Counted from the stretch's first letter, positions 26,801 through 35,079 are shown. The stretch is 64,000 bases of DNA from JBFMCT01 sp046565765 (GCA_046565765.1 JBKHXX010000094.1:1-64000), one strand, 5' to 3'. The notes: generated by a model from the letters alone, not told the origin. A program made the numbers and translations.

Positions 26801-29800
26801 TCAAGGTGGTCGACCCGGGCACCGGCGCCTGGGTCTGGCGGCGGTTCGCCGAGCTCGAGACGGGCGACCTGGTGCCGCTCGCCCTCGATCAGCTGGTCGG
26901 TGAGCCGGCGGAGGTGCCGCTCCCACCGTTGCCCGAGGCGTACTGGACGGGCGAGCACCACGTGTCCGTCCCGCGCCGGATGACGGCCGAGCTGGCCGAG
27001 CTGGTCGGCTACTTCATGGGCGACGGCTCGCTCCACTCCCGCGGGCTGCGGTTCTGCGTCACCAAGGGCGACTTCGACGTCGTCGAGCGGCTCGAGCGCC
27101 TCGGCAAGGAGGTCTTCGGCATCGCCGCCCGCGTCAACCCCAGGCAGGGCTACGACGAGGTCGCCTTCTCCTCCGTCCGGCTCGCGCTGTGGTGGGAGGC
27201 ATGCGGGTTCGCCAAGCACGCGCCCTCGGAAGGGCATGCGGGCAAGGGCTGGCAGCCCCACATCCCCGACGCCGTCCTGCACTCCAACGACCGCGAGGTC
27301 TACCGGGCCTTCCTGCGAGGCCTCTTCGAGGCCGACGGCACGGTGACGTCCGGGTACCCGAGCTGGTCGAGCACGACGTCGTCGTTCTCGCACGACGTGC
27401 AGACGCTGCTGCTGGCCCTCGGTTTCCCCACCACGTTGCACACCGAGACCACCCGCACCGGCTGGGGAACGTCACCCATCCTCGTGCTGCGCCTGCTCAA
27501 CACCTTCTACGCGGCCCGGTGGCTCGACGAGATCGGGTTCATGAGCGGTCGCAAGTGCGCCGCGGTGGCGACCAGCGACGGTCGCCAGGCGGCTCGGCAC
27601 GACCACATCCCGCTCGATCGAGCCATGGTCGACCGGCTCGCGCCGGCCAACGACCACCTGCGCAAGGTGCTGCTCATGGAGGTCTCCCGTGGGGCGGTGT
27701 CCCGCCGGCTCGCGACCGAGCTGTTCGACCGCACGCACGACGCCGAGCTGGGCCGCCTGCTCCAGTTCTTCTACGACCGCGTCGAATCGGCCGAGCTCGG
27801 CGACGACGAGCTGACGTACGACCTCTCGGTTCCCGACAACGTGACCTACGTGGCCAACGGGTTCGTCAGCCACAACACGATCGGCCTGATGATGGACTGT
27901 GACACCACCGGCATCGAGCCCGATCTGGGCCTGTGCAAGACCAAGAAGCTCGTGGGCGGGGGCACGATGTCGATCGTCAACCAGACCGTCCCCCGGGCCC
28001 TGCGCCGCCTCGGGTACACGGCCGACCAGGTGGCCGACATCGTCGCCTACATCGACGAGCACAAGTCGATCGTGGGGGCGCCTCATCTGTCGGCCGACCA
28101 CCTGCCCGTGTTCGCCTGCTCCATGGGCGACAACACGATCCACTACCTGGGCCACGTGAAGATGATGGGGGCCGTCCAGCCGTTCATCAGTGGAGCCATC
28201 TCCAAGTGTGTGGTCGGCGACACCCTGGTCCCGACCGCAGACGGGCTCCTCCGCATCGGTTCGCTCTACGACGGCGAGGCACCCGACACGTTCCGCCACG
28301 AGGTGCGTGAGGTCGCCTCCCTCGGTGGAGAGACGAAGACCGACGCGTTCTACTACGGCGGCGTGAAGCCGGTGTGGGAGGTGACGCTCCGCTCCGGTCA
28401 CCGGCTCGTCGGCACCCCCAACCATCGCGTCCTCGTCGCTGCCGACGGCCGCCTCGACTGGCGCCGCCTCGACGAGATCGAGATCGGGGACTACGTCGGG
28501 GTTCAGCAGGGCACCGAGCTGTGGTCGGTGCTCCCCGCTCGCTTCGACGACTTCCGCCCTTCACCGGGATACGGGTCGCAGAAGGCGGTCTCCGTGCCCG
28601 TGGAAATGTCCGCCGAGCTGGCCTTCCTGCTCGGGGCATACGCCTCCGAGGGCCACACCAGCCGCTCGACGTGGACGGTCGTCATCACCAACGCCGACGA
28701 GGGCGTGCTCGAGCGGGTGGCCTCGGCGTGGCGCAACCTCTTCGGGCTTCGACCGCGCGTCGTCCGCCAGCCGGGCAAGTGCCCGGGCGTCGTCGTGTCG
28801 TCAAAGACGCTGGTCGAGTTCCTGGAACACCTTGGCTGCGGATCGCGAGCCTCGAACAAGCGCATCCCGGACGTGGTGCTTCGCTCGCCGCGGGAGATGG
28901 TCCTTGCCTTCCTCCAGGGTCTGGCGCTGGACGCCTACACGACCGTCGCCACCGCTCCCAAGTGGGCGATCTGCCTCGACTCGCCCGGATTGCTCGACGA
29001 CCTCCAGGCCGTGCTGTCCAATCTCGGCGTGCTCCACGGGCGTGTCGACAAGCGGAACCGCACCAACGGCAAGGCGTACGGCGAGGTCTACGTCACGGGC
29101 GAGCAGGCCCAGCACGTGCTCCGGCTGGTGCCGTTCGTGGAGGCCGACAAGGCCGAGCGCTCCCAGGCGCTGCTGGCGAGGCCCTTCGCGGCGCGGAACA
29201 CGGCAGACGTGGTTCCGGGGATCGCCCCGGCCGACCTCTACCGCATGATCCCCGAGGGGCACGGGCTCCGGTCGGAGCTCAACTACCTGTGTGACCCGCG
29301 GACCCTGCATGTCACCCGACGGTCGCTCGAGCGGGTGGCGGCCCTGCCTGGCGTCGACCTGCCTCCGTGGCTTCGCTCGGTCCTCGAGGACGACCTGCAC
29401 TTCTCGCCGGTAGATCGAGCTCGCTTCGCCGGCGAGCGCGAGGTGTTCGACCTGTCCGTGCCCACCACCCATGCCTTCGTTGGCAACGGGATCGTGAACC
29501 ACAACACCATCAACATGCCCGAGAGCGTGACCGTCGAGGAGGTCGAGCAGCTCCACATCGACGCCTGGCGGCTCGGGATCAAGGCGGTGGCGATCTACCG
29601 GGACAACTGCAAGGTCGCGCAGCCCCTGTCCACGACCAAGAAGGCCGCCGCCGCCTCTCCCGTCGTCGCTGCGGCCGAGCAGCTGATCAGCCAGGTCCTC
29701 GTCCGGGAGCCGGTGCGGGAGAAGCTGCCCCGCCGCCGCAACTCCAAGACCTTCTCGTTCCGGGTGGCCGACTGCCACGGCTACGTGACGGTGGGCGAGT

Positions 29801-30351
29801 ACGACGACGGCCGGCCCGGCGAGATCTTCCTCAAGGTGGCCAAGCAGGGCTCCACCCTCGCCGGGATCATGGACGCCTTCGCCATCTCGGTGAGCCACGG
29901 CCTCCAGTACGGCGTGCCCCTCAAGGCCTTCATCGACATGTACACCAACATGCGCTTCGAGCCCGCGGGCATGACCGACGACCCCGACATCCGCTTCGCC
30001 AGCTCGCTGGTCGACTACATCTTCCGCCGCCTGGCGGTCGAGTACCTGCCGCTGGAGGAGCGTACCGAGCTGGGCATCCTCACCATCGGGGAGCGCATGC
30101 AGCCCACCCTGCCCGGCGTGGAGGAGTCGGCCACGCCGTCCACCACCGGGGCCGACATCGTGCCCGACCCCGCACCCGTCGCCGTCGCCGCCCCCCCGAC
30201 CGCGGCGCCGGCGACCGTGGCGGCCGTGGCGGCCCCGCCCACGCCCGCCGCCTCCGACGCGCCGTACTGCTACCAGTGCGGCATGGTCATGCAGCGGGCC
30301 GGGGCCTGCTTCGTCTGCTCAAGCTGCGGCACCACCAGCGGCTGCTCGTAG
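23896..30351 (+). CDS. nrdJ: Vitamin B12-dependent ribonucleotide reductase NrdJ with three inteins
   Basis: Class II reductase making dNTP precursors with adenosylcobalamin. From ATG 23896 (GGAAGGA site at 23880-23886) the reading frame is 2151 residues; removing three inteins leaves a 930-residue enzyme of normal size. Exteins are 23896-24336, 25405-26580, 27877-28206 and 29506-30351. Active-site features are the redox Cys in CFILAVDD, the NPCSE radical/catalytic triad, the second redox Cys in DNSACNLAS, the TIGLMMDCDTTGIEPD loop and TINMPESVTVEE. The C-terminus has an Ala/Pro-rich linker and a Cys-rich tail (YCYQCG, CFVCSSCG) that passes reducing power to the active site. A TTG at 23632 opens the frame further but crosses the NrdR boxes. 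Confidence 0.96.
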   Translation: MAMAPEKAGIGLRRHFTAEGEDPYDGVAWELRDARITNYRDGSVAFEQRDVEFPVSWSQNATNIVAQKYFRGQLGSPERERSLRQVADRVVDTITEWGRKDGYFTDEQEAEAFRAELKHLIVHQKAAFNSPVWFNIGVAGEPQQASACQPWHALVSTPEGLVPLGQLVDDDAVGAKVFDANGLTSVVAVKANGTKNVLRVRTAEGYTLDVTADHLVWRVRRGETTGQFVPAGQLRPGDHLEWHHTDAWGDGQITREGVAEAALAGWIQAGGYIIDVGGRGVAGGEVTVSGQAEDQWFRKSLADALPAVRASERSAGAGSAAVQGRRLHLDGSGLAGFVKRWGLHRQGMEASVPESLYTAPLPVAAAYLKSLFQAEGWVSSTGAVVGLAMASEHVVRGVQSLLLRFGIFSRIRRVAERRAGGNDFWVLNVTVATDGHRFADEVGFIDPRPAADLDAALAKVGEAAPPSVRMVEVEGVGVLGDLPVYDIQTESGEYLSGNLRVHNCFILAVDDTMKSILNWYVEEGTIFKGGSGAGINLSNIRSSKETLKGGGAASGPVSFMRGADASAGTIKSGGKTRRAAKMVILNADHPDVEDFIWCKAIEERKARVLRDAGFDMDLDGRDSHSTQYQNANNSVRVTDEFMQAVVDGRDWHLRAVTTGDSVRTLPARDLFRQIAQAAWECADPGMQFDTTINRWHTASNTGRINGSNPCSEYMHLDNSACNLASLNLLKFLDGDDRFDVEGFKQAVEVVFTAQEILVGNADYPTERIAETSRRFRQLGLGYANLGALLMALGLPYDSDQGRAWAASITSLMTGHAYATSARIASRMGPFAGYQENAEPTNRVLRMHQHASREVDGQVVPLELSSAAQEAWDAAVELSEWFGVRNSQASVLAPTGCLVGGSLVATDRGLVRLRSLGDPDGAQWQDLDVSVATDEGPRRATKFYVNGSEAVVTAQTSRGYRIQGTPTHRIKVVDPGTGAWVWRRFAELETGDLVPLALDQLVGEPAEVPLPPLPEAYWTGEHHVSVPRRMTAELAELVGYFMGDGSLHSRGLRFCVTKGDFDVVERLERLGKEVFGIAARVNPRQGYDEVAFSSVRLALWWEACGFAKHAPSEGHAGKGWQPHIPDAVLHSNDREVYRAFLRGLFEADGTVTSGYPSWSSTTSSFSHDVQTLLLALGFPTTLHTETTRTGWGTSPILVLRLLNTFYAARWLDEIGFMSGRKCAAVATSDGRQAARHDHIPLDRAMVDRLAPANDHLRKVLLMEVSRGAVSRRLATELFDRTHDAELGRLLQFFYDRVESAELGDDELTYDLSVPDNVTYVANGFVSHNTIGLMMDCDTTGIEPDLGLCKTKKLVGGGTMSIVNQTVPRALRRLGYTADQVADIVAYIDEHKSIVGAPHLSADHLPVFACSMGDNTIHYLGHVKMMGAVQPFISGAISKCVVGDTLVPTADGLLRIGSLYDGEAPDTFRHEVREVASLGGETKTDAFYYGGVKPVWEVTLRSGHRLVGTPNHRVLVAADGRLDWRRLDEIEIGDYVGVQQGTELWSVLPARFDDFRPSPGYGSQKAVSVPVEMSAELAFLLGAYASEGHTSRSTWTVVITNADEGVLERVASAWRNLFGLRPRVVRQPGKCPGVVVSSKTLVEFLEHLGCGSRASNKRIPDVVLRSPREMVLAFLQGLALDAYTTVATAPKWAICLDSPGLLDDLQAVLSNLGVLHGRVDKRNRTNGKAYGEVYVTGEQAQHVLRLVPFVEADKAERSQALLARPFAARNTADVVPGIAPADLYRMIPEGHGLRSELNYLCDPRTLHVTRRSLERVAALPGVDLPPWLRSVLEDDLHFSPVDRARFAGEREVFDLSVPTTHAFVGNGIVNHNTINMPESVTVEEVEQLHIDAWRLGIKAVAIYRDNCKVAQPLSTTKKAAAASPVVAAAEQLISQVLVREPVREKLPRRRNSKTFSFRVADCHGYVTVGEYDDGRPGEIFLKVAKQGSTLAGIMDAFAISVSHGLQYGVPLKAFIDMYTNMRFEPAGMTDDPDIRFASSLVDYIFRRLAVEYLPLEERTELGILTIGERMQPTLPGVEESATPSTTGADIVPDPAPVAVAAPPTAAPATVAAVAAPPTPAASDAPYCYQCGMVMQRAGACFVCSSCGTTSGCS
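24337..25404 (+). other. NrdJ intein 1 (356 aa)
   Basis: Begins with Cys (CQPWHALVSTPEGLVPLG) and ends VHN before the extein Cys of CFILAVDD. Block B is LDVTADHLVW with the TxxH motif; block F/G is VYDIQTESGEYLSGNLRVHN. The LAGLIDADG motifs are degenerate: LAGWIQAGG lacks the catalytic acidic residue, while LKSLFQAEG keeps a Glu. The splicing parts are intact and the endonuclease is probably dead. Codon usage looks like the host's. Confidence 0.9.
26581..27876 (+). other. NrdJ intein 2 (432 aa) with intact LAGLIDADG endonuclease motifs
   Basis: Begins CLVGGSLVATDRG after the extein APTG and ends VSHN before extein Thr of TIGLMMDCD. Block B is RIQGTPTHRIKV with TPTH; block F is TYDLSVPDNVTYVANG. 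Both dodecapeptide motifs keep the catalytic Asp: LVGYFMGDG and LRGLFEADG. The homing endonuclease therefore looks functional, and this is the likeliest still-mobile intein. Confidence 0.92.
28207..29505 (+). other. NrdJ intein 3 (433 aa)
   Basis: Begins CVVGDTLVPTADGLLRIGSL after extein GAISK and ends IVNHN before extein Thr of TINMPE. Block B is HRLVGTPNHRVLV; block F is VFDLSVPTTHAFVGNG. The first dodecapeptide LLGAYASEG keeps an acidic residue, while the second, LQGLALDAY, is displaced by one position and lacks the terminal Gly. Endonuclease activity is doubtful; splicing residues are present. Confidence 0.9.
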
Positions 30352-30361
30352 CCGCCGGCTG

Positions 30362-31000
30362 TCACCGGCAGTCCACGCAGTAGTCCGACCCGGCCACGAA
30401 CTGGGCGGCCGCTTTCTGCATGCGGCAGCTGGGGCAGAGGCGGGTCGACGGGGTGGCCGCTGCCCGTGAAGGGGTGGCGGCCGCCCGGGTGCGGGCCCGG
30501 GGGGCCGACGGTGTCCGGTTGACCGGGCTCGAGGAGGACGGGGGACGGGCCGGTGGCGGGGGAGCGGCCGCCGGCACCTCGAAGGGCGGCTCGTCCAGCA
30601 GCACGCCGGCCTCGAGGAAGACCTCGGTGACCTCGTCCGGTACGGGGCCGTACCAGTTGCCCGTCTCCAGCCGGGTGGGGAGCCGGCCCTCGGTGCGGAC
30701 GTAGTCGTTGACTCGCGACGCCCCGGTGAGGCGGTAGCCGACGACCCAGCGCTTCCCCGGCGTCCAGCGGGCCACGAACAGGTCGGGGCGCCGCCACACC
30801 CCGAGCGCCACCCCGTTGCGGCCGCGGGCGGCGGCGGCGACGGGTGAGGCGGCCTGGGCGATGCCCAACGCCCGCAGGACGGCGAACCCGGGATCGCCGT
30901 TGACGGGCTCCTGGAGCCGGAGGAGCCGGTCCTCGACCGCAACGAGGGTGGCGTGGTCGTCACGCAGGGATTCGGCCGCGTCGGCGAGGGGTCCGTCCAT
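30362..31000 (-). CDS. Hypothetical protein with C-terminal cysteine cluster
   Basis: From ATG 31000 the product is 212 residues. The N-terminal 130 residues form an apparent globular domain (AAESLRDDHATLVAVEDRLL, PGFAVLRALGIAQAAS, ALGVWRRPDLFVARWTPG, DEVTEVFLEAGVLLDE). A Pro/Ala/Arg-rich linker and a zinc-ribbon-like tail with CPSC and CVDC pairs separated by about 17 residues follow. I do not recognise the domain; the tail suggests nucleic-acid or protein binding. It is convergent with nrdJ, ten bases apart, and divergent from the transglycosylase. Confidence 0.7.
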   Translation of the reverse strand: MDGPLADAAESLRDDHATLVAVEDRLLRLQEPVNGDPGFAVLRALGIAQAASPVAAAARGRNGVALGVWRRPDLFVARWTPGKRWVVGYRLTGASRVNDYVRTEGRLPTRLETGNWYGPVPDEVTEVFLEAGVLLDEPPFEVPAAAPPPPARPPSSSSPVNRTPSAPRARTRAAATPSRAAATPSTRLCPSCRMQKAAAQFVAGSDYCVDCR

Positions 31001-31064
31001 GGGCCCATGTTGCCCTGATACCCCCACGGTTGGGCAAAGCGAGGTTTTCGGGCAGGATGTTCGA

Positions 31065-31694
31065 ATGCCCGCTGGCGCGCCGCCCTTCCGACCGCGCCCG
31101 CTGCCACCCCGGCCTCCGGTCGCCCCCGAGCCGGTCCCGCGCCTGTCCGAGCGGTTCAAGGCCCAAGTCCGCAAGCGCCCCGGCTGGCTGGCCGCCGCCT
31201 GCCTGGCGACGGTGGCTGGCCCCCTGCTGCTGCTGAGCACCGCGGGTGCCTCGTCGACCCCGCCTCCGCCGCCGCTGACGCCCGTGGTCAGCACTCCGGA
31301 ACCACCGATCGCCTCCCTCGGCCCCCAGGCCGCGGCCTGGCTCGCCACTGCTCGGGAGGCGGCGGCCACCTGCCCGGGGCTCCCGCCCGAGGTGCTCGTC
31401 GCCATCGGCCACGTCGAGACCCGCCTGGGCGATGGCACCGTGCCGTCGTCGGCGGGGGCGGTGGGCCCCATGCAGTTCCTGCCGTCGACGTGGGAGGCGT
31501 ACGGCGCCGACGGGAACGGCGACGGCCGGGCCGACGTGATGAACCGGGTCGACGCCCTGCACGGGGCCGCCCGCCTGCTGTGCGCCAACGGCGGCGGTGA
31601 GCCCAGCGGCCTCCGACGGGCGCTGTGGTACTACAACCGGTCGCCGTTCTACGTGGACGAGGTGCTGCGCCTGGCCGGCGTCGACGCCCCTTAG
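31065..31694 (+). CDS. Membrane-anchored lytic transglycosylase-like protein
   Basis: The 209-residue protein has a Pro-rich N-terminus, one membrane segment (LAAACLATVAGPLLLLSTAGA) and an external goose-type/SLT-like domain. The catalytic Glu is probably the one in IGHVETRLGDG, and the following GAVGPMQFLPSTWEAYG and NRVDALHGAARLLC are classic for the transglycosylase fold. It would cleave peptidoglycan at the cell surface. A calcium-loop-like DGNGDGRAD lies between the motifs. It is convergent with, and overlaps by four bases, the Vgb-like gene. Confidence 0.88.
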   Translation: MPAGAPPFRPRPLPPRPPVAPEPVPRLSERFKAQVRKRPGWLAAACLATVAGPLLLLSTAGASSTPPPPPLTPVVSTPEPPIASLGPQAAAWLATAREAAATCPGLPPEVLVAIGHVETRLGDGTVPSSAGAVGPMQFLPSTWEAYGADGNGDGRADVMNRVDALHGAARLLCANGGGEPSGLRRALWYYNRSPFYVDEVLRLAGVDAP

Positions 31695-32764
31695 GACGAC
31701 CCGTCGACGAGGACGAGGCGGTCGAGGCCCGACTCGGCGCCCCACACCTCGCCGGGCCGGCCCAGGAGCTGGCGCACGCTGGCGCCGGGCTGGGAGAGGG
31801 GGAACTCGGTGAACTGCTCGCTGACCGGGTCGAAGCGGACGATGGCGTTGGCGCCGAAGTCGGTGACCCACACCTTGTCCCTGTCGTCGACGTAGACGGC
31901 GTAGGCCCGAGGACCGCTGCCGGGCAGCTTCCACTCCTTCCACGACCCGCCGTTGCGGGGGTCGTACATGCCGACCTGGCCGGCGTTCCACTCGCTGACC
32001 CAGATGCGGCCCTGCGAGTCCGACCACACCCGGCGGGCGCCCTGCCCGGCGGTCGGCGGCTCGATCACGGTGGCCGAGTTGGTGGCGGGGTCGACACGGG
32101 CGATGTGGTTGCCGGCCAGGGAGGCGTAGTAGATCGAGCCGTCGGGGGCGACCGTGATGCCGTACGGTCCCCGGCCCCGGGGGGCGTCGAACACCTGCAC
32201 CCGGCCCGAGGCGGGATCGAGCCGCCCGTAGTAGCCGGCCTGGCCCGTGAACCACAGCGTCCCGTCCTTGCCGAAGACGGCGGTGTTCATGTTGATGGCC
32301 GGCGTACCCGCGGGCATGGGGAACCGAGTCACCTCGCCGCTGGCGGCGTCCACGCGGACGATGGCGTTCAGACCACCGTCGGTGATCCAGGCCGCCCCGT
32401 CCGGCCCGACGATGACGCCGTGAGGCGCCGATCCGCGCCCGAGGGCGATCTGGGTGGTGTCTCCCGTGGCGGGGTCGAGGCGGCCCAGGTGGCCCGAGCC
32501 CTGGGCGGTGTACCAGATCGACCTGCCGTCGGCGGCGGGGGCCACGTCATGGGGCCGGGCGCCCCGTGGCACGGCGAAGGTGCGGACGACCGGGGTGTCG
32601 TCGGCGACCGCGCCCCGGGTGGTGGCGGGACCGTCGTCGGACACCTGGTCGGGGCTGGTGGCGGGCGGCTGGGCGGCCGGCTCCGACGGCGGCGACTCCG
32701 ACGAGCAGCCGCTGACCAGCGCCGATCCCACCACGACCACCGCCAGCCAGCGGGCGCGCCCCAC
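31691..32764 (-). CDS. Virginiamycin B lyase (Vgb)-like beta-propeller lipoprotein
   Basis: The 357-residue protein has a lipoprotein signal (VVVGSALVSGC lipobox) and about seven propeller blades. The repeated signature is IWYTAQGSGHLGRLDPATG, AWITDGGLNAIVRVD, LWFTGQAGYYGRLDPASG, IYYASLAGNHIARVDPATN, and similar; each blade ends with the VDPATG-like turn typical of Vgb/SMP-30-like NHL propellers. True Vgb linearises streptogramin B. Most chromosomal relatives are uncharacterised, and the lipid anchor argues for an extracytoplasmic binding or sensing role here. Confidence 0.85.
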   Translation of the reverse strand: MGRARWLAVVVVGSALVSGCSSESPPSEPAAQPPATSPDQVSDDGPATTRGAVADDTPVVRTFAVPRGARPHDVAPAADGRSIWYTAQGSGHLGRLDPATGDTTQIALGRGSAPHGVIVGPDGAAWITDGGLNAIVRVDAASGEVTRFPMPAGTPAINMNTAVFGKDGTLWFTGQAGYYGRLDPASGRVQVFDAPRGRGPYGITVAPDGSIYYASLAGNHIARVDPATNSATVIEPPTAGQGARRVWSDSQGRIWVSEWNAGQVGMYDPRNGGSWKEWKLPGSGPRAYAVYVDDRDKVWVTDFGANAIVRFDPVSEQFTEFPLSQPGASVRQLLGRPGEVWGAESGLDRLVLVDGSS

Positions 32765-32906
32765 GTCCCCACGGTACGTCGCGGGGCCTGCGCTTGGCGC
32801 GCGGGATGCGCGATGCTGTCCCCGAACAGGTCTTAGGAGTCGTCCAACTCCTCACCTGGGTACGTACAGAGGTAGAGGACGCTCCACGAAAGGGAGGACA
32901 ACAACC

Positions 32907-33086
32907 GTGGCATACGAGTTCAGTTGCAGGGCAGCCGGCGCCGAGGGCTGTGGGTGGAAGACCCGCGCTGCTACCGAGGACGAGCTGGTGGCCAAGGTCG
33001 CCCAGCACGCCCAGAAGGTGCACAAGGTCAAGAACGTGAGCTCCACCATCGCCAACTACGCCCGCGCCAGCGCCCGCCAGGTCTAA
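32907..33086 (+). CDS. DUF1059 small protein
   Basis: A 59-residue protein starting at GTG 32907 behind AAAGGGAGGA (32888-32897). It has the DUF1059 features: N-terminal MAYEFSCRAAGAEGCGWKTRA with a Cys pair and a helical C-terminus EDELVAKVAQHAQKVHKV with the conserved His residues. The His/Cys pattern suggests metal binding, but no function is established. It is monocistronic, with a hairpin terminator downstream. Confidence 0.88.
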   Translation: MAYEFSCRAAGAEGCGWKTRAATEDELVAKVAQHAQKVHKVKNVSSTIANYARASARQV

Positions 33087-33105
33087 GACAGACCGAGCTC
33101 CGATC

Positions 33106-33133
33106 GGCGGCCGCGCCTGAGGGCCCGGCCGCC
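33106..33133. terminator. Bidirectional hairpin terminator
   Basis: GGCGGCCG (33106-33113) pairs with CGGCCGCC (33126-33133) between the DUF1059 gene and the convergent hydrolase; an overlapping CGCCTGAG/CTCAGGCG pair (33113-33149) could replace it. Confidence 0.6.
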
Positions 33134-33142
33134 GCTTCGCGC

Positions 33143-33889
33143 TCAGGCGACCGTTTCGAGGAACGCCCTCAGCTCGGCGTTGAAGGCGTCGGGGTCCTCC
33201 AGGCTGGACAGATGGCCGGCGCGGGGGATGCGGGCCAGGCGGCCGGCGGGCAGGGCGGCGCACATCTCCTGGGCCACGTCGGGCGGGGAGAGCGTGTCCT
33301 CCTCGCCGACGACCACCAGAGCCGGGACGTCGATGGTCGCCAGGTCGGGCGTCGAGTCGGGGCGCCGCTTCATGGCCTCCAGCGCCGCCGTGATCCCCTC
33401 GGCGGTGGCCCCGCCCATCAGCCGGCGGACTTCGGCCATGACATGGGGCCGGTGCTCCTTGGTGTAGGCCCCGGGGAGACCGTCGACCATGGCCTGGACG
33501 ACCGCCGACGTGTCGCCGGCCGCCACCTGTTCCTGCTGGCGGGTTCGCCGGGCCCGCACCTCGTCGGTGTCGGCCGTCGCCCGGGTGTCGGCCAGCACGA
33601 CCGCCCGCACCCGGTGGCGGTGACGCCGCCAGAAGGCCATCGTCACGTAGCCGCCCATCGACAGCCCGCCCAGGACCACCTCCTGCAGCCCGAGGTCGTC
33701 GAGCTGCCGGGCCACCTCGTCGGCGGCGGCGTCCACCGACGGCTCGGGGAAGGCGATGTCGGGCGCGATCACCCGCCACCCGTCGGACAGTCCCTCGAGC
33801 TGGGGACGCCACATGTCGCCGTCCATCGGGAAGGCGTGAAGGAGCACGACCGCCGGCGCAGCGGCCGGGCCGGCCTGGCGCAGCGTCAT
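33143..33889 (-). CDS. Alpha/beta-fold hydrolase
   Basis: The 248-residue hydrolase has the oxyanion motif LLHAFPMDGDMW, nucleophile Ser in GGLSMGGYV, an acidic residue in VVGEEDTLSPP and catalytic His in AGHLSSLEDPD. It belongs to the large esterase/3-oxoadipate enol-lactonase-like group; the substrate cannot be assigned. Its ATG overlaps the stop of the ABC permease gene upstream (ATGA), making a three-gene operon with the NatAB-like exporter. Confidence 0.9.
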   Translation of the reverse strand: MTLRQAGPAAAPAVVLLHAFPMDGDMWRPQLEGLSDGWRVIAPDIAFPEPSVDAAADEVARQLDDLGLQEVVLGGLSMGGYVTMAFWRRHRHRVRAVVLADTRATADTDEVRARRTRQQEQVAAGDTSAVVQAMVDGLPGAYTKEHRPHVMAEVRRLMGGATAEGITAALEAMKRRPDSTPDLATIDVPALVVVGEEDTLSPPDVAQEMCAALPAGRLARIPRAGHLSSLEDPDAFNAELRAFLETVA

Positions 33890-35079
33890 CCGGCCGCCGC
33901 CCGCCACGCCTCGCGCAGCTTGAGCTTGGGACCGGGGCGGCGCATCCCTCCTGCATACACCCTGGCCCCCAGCCGCACCGTCAGGAAGGTCGTGAACAGG
34001 ACCAACGCGATCGCCAGCGGCACCTCCCATGGCTCGACATGGCCCACCGCCGAGCGGGGCAGCATGGTCATCGGCGTCATGGGCGGGATGAACGAGACCA
34101 CGCGGGCCATCGTCCCGTCGGGGTCCTGCATGGCGCCCACCGCCACGAAGTAGGTGGCGGCGATGAGCATGGTGATGGGGGCGGTGGCATTGCCGACGTC
34201 CTCGGGGCGGGAGGCGGCGGCTCCGGCCGCGGCGAAGATGCAGCTGTAGAGGCCGTAGCCGAGGAGCGACCACAGCAGCACGGCCAGCAGCGTCAGCGGC
34301 GTGCCCTCGGGGAGGCTGAACGAGCCGAAGGCCAAGGCGGTGGCCAGGGCCGGGATGCTGACCATCAGCAGCTGGATCACCGCCACCCCGCCGATGCCGA
34401 TCACCTTCCCGGCCAGCAGCTGGCTGGGCCGCAGCGCCCCCAGCAGCACCTCCGAGACCCGCGACGACTTCTCCTCCAGCACCCCGTTGGCCACGGTGAA
34501 GCCGTAGGTGAGGAGGAGCAGGTAGATCACGAGGACGCCGGTGAAGGCCAGCGGACGGTTCGACTCCCGCACCGGTCTGGGCTCGACCAGCTGGTCGACG
34601 GCCAGGGGCTCGGGGTTCAGCAGGCGGGCGGCGTCCACCGGGCTCACGCCCGCCTCGGCCAGCCGGGCGGCGGCCATGACCTGGTAGGCGGCGGTGTTGA
34701 CCAGCAGGGCCAGCTCCTCGTCGACCTCTCCACGGGACACCAACCGCGCGCTGTCGACGATGGCGATGCGCACCGTCCGGTCCCGGACCGCCGCGGCCGC
34801 CGCGGCCGCATCGGGCAGCCGGCGGACCACCACGTCGGTGTCCAGCGGCGGCGCCAGCCGGGTGATGGCGGCCTGGAGCTGCTCGCTGCCGGTGCCGGCC
34901 ACGCCGATGCGGTGGACGGTCTCGTTGTCGGCCAACAGGTTGGGGATGATGATCGAGGCCAGCGCCACCAGCAGGTAGACGCCGGTCGAGATCAGGAACG
35001 ACTTGGCCCGCACCCGCTCGACGATCTCCCGGCGGGTGACGAGCAGGACGGGATGGTTGGCGCCGGTCGGCCGCCTCAC
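33886..35079 (-). CDS. ABC-2 type transporter permease (NatB-like)
   Basis: The 397-residue protein has a membrane span near the N-terminus (FLISTGVYLLVALASIIIP), an extracytoplasmic domain of about 150 residues and five C-terminal spans. The motif EEKSSRVSEVLLGALRPSQLLAGKVIG is diagnostic of NatB-type ABC-2 permeases. NatAB exports sodium in Bacillus; relatives export various substrates. The GTG start overlaps the ATPase stop. Confidence 0.9.
   Translation of the reverse strand: MRRPTGANHPVLLVTRREIVERVRAKSFLISTGVYLLVALASIIIPNLLADNETVHRIGVAGTGSEQLQAAITRLAPPLDTDVVVRRLPDAAAAAAAVRDRTVRIAIVDSARLVSRGEVDEELALLVNTAAYQVMAAARLAEAGVSPVDAARLLNPEPLAVDQLVEPRPVRESNRPLAFTGVLVIYLLLLTYGFTVANGVLEEKSSRVSEVLLGALRPSQLLAGKVIGIGGVAVIQLLMVSIPALATALAFGSFSLPEGTPLTLLAVLLWSLLGYGLYSCIFAAAGAAASRPEDVGNATAPITMLIAATYFVAVGAMQDPDGTMARVVSFIPPMTPMTMLPRSAVGHVEPWEVPLAIALVLFTTFLTVRLGARVYAGGMRRPGPKLKLREAWRAAAG

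Noticed and set aside
23785..27441. A 1218-codon open frame on the minus strand opposite nrdJ
   Set aside because: Low-complexity Gly/Arg/Val/His-rich translation typical of the antisense of high-GC coding DNA; the plus strand encodes conserved NrdJ and inteins.
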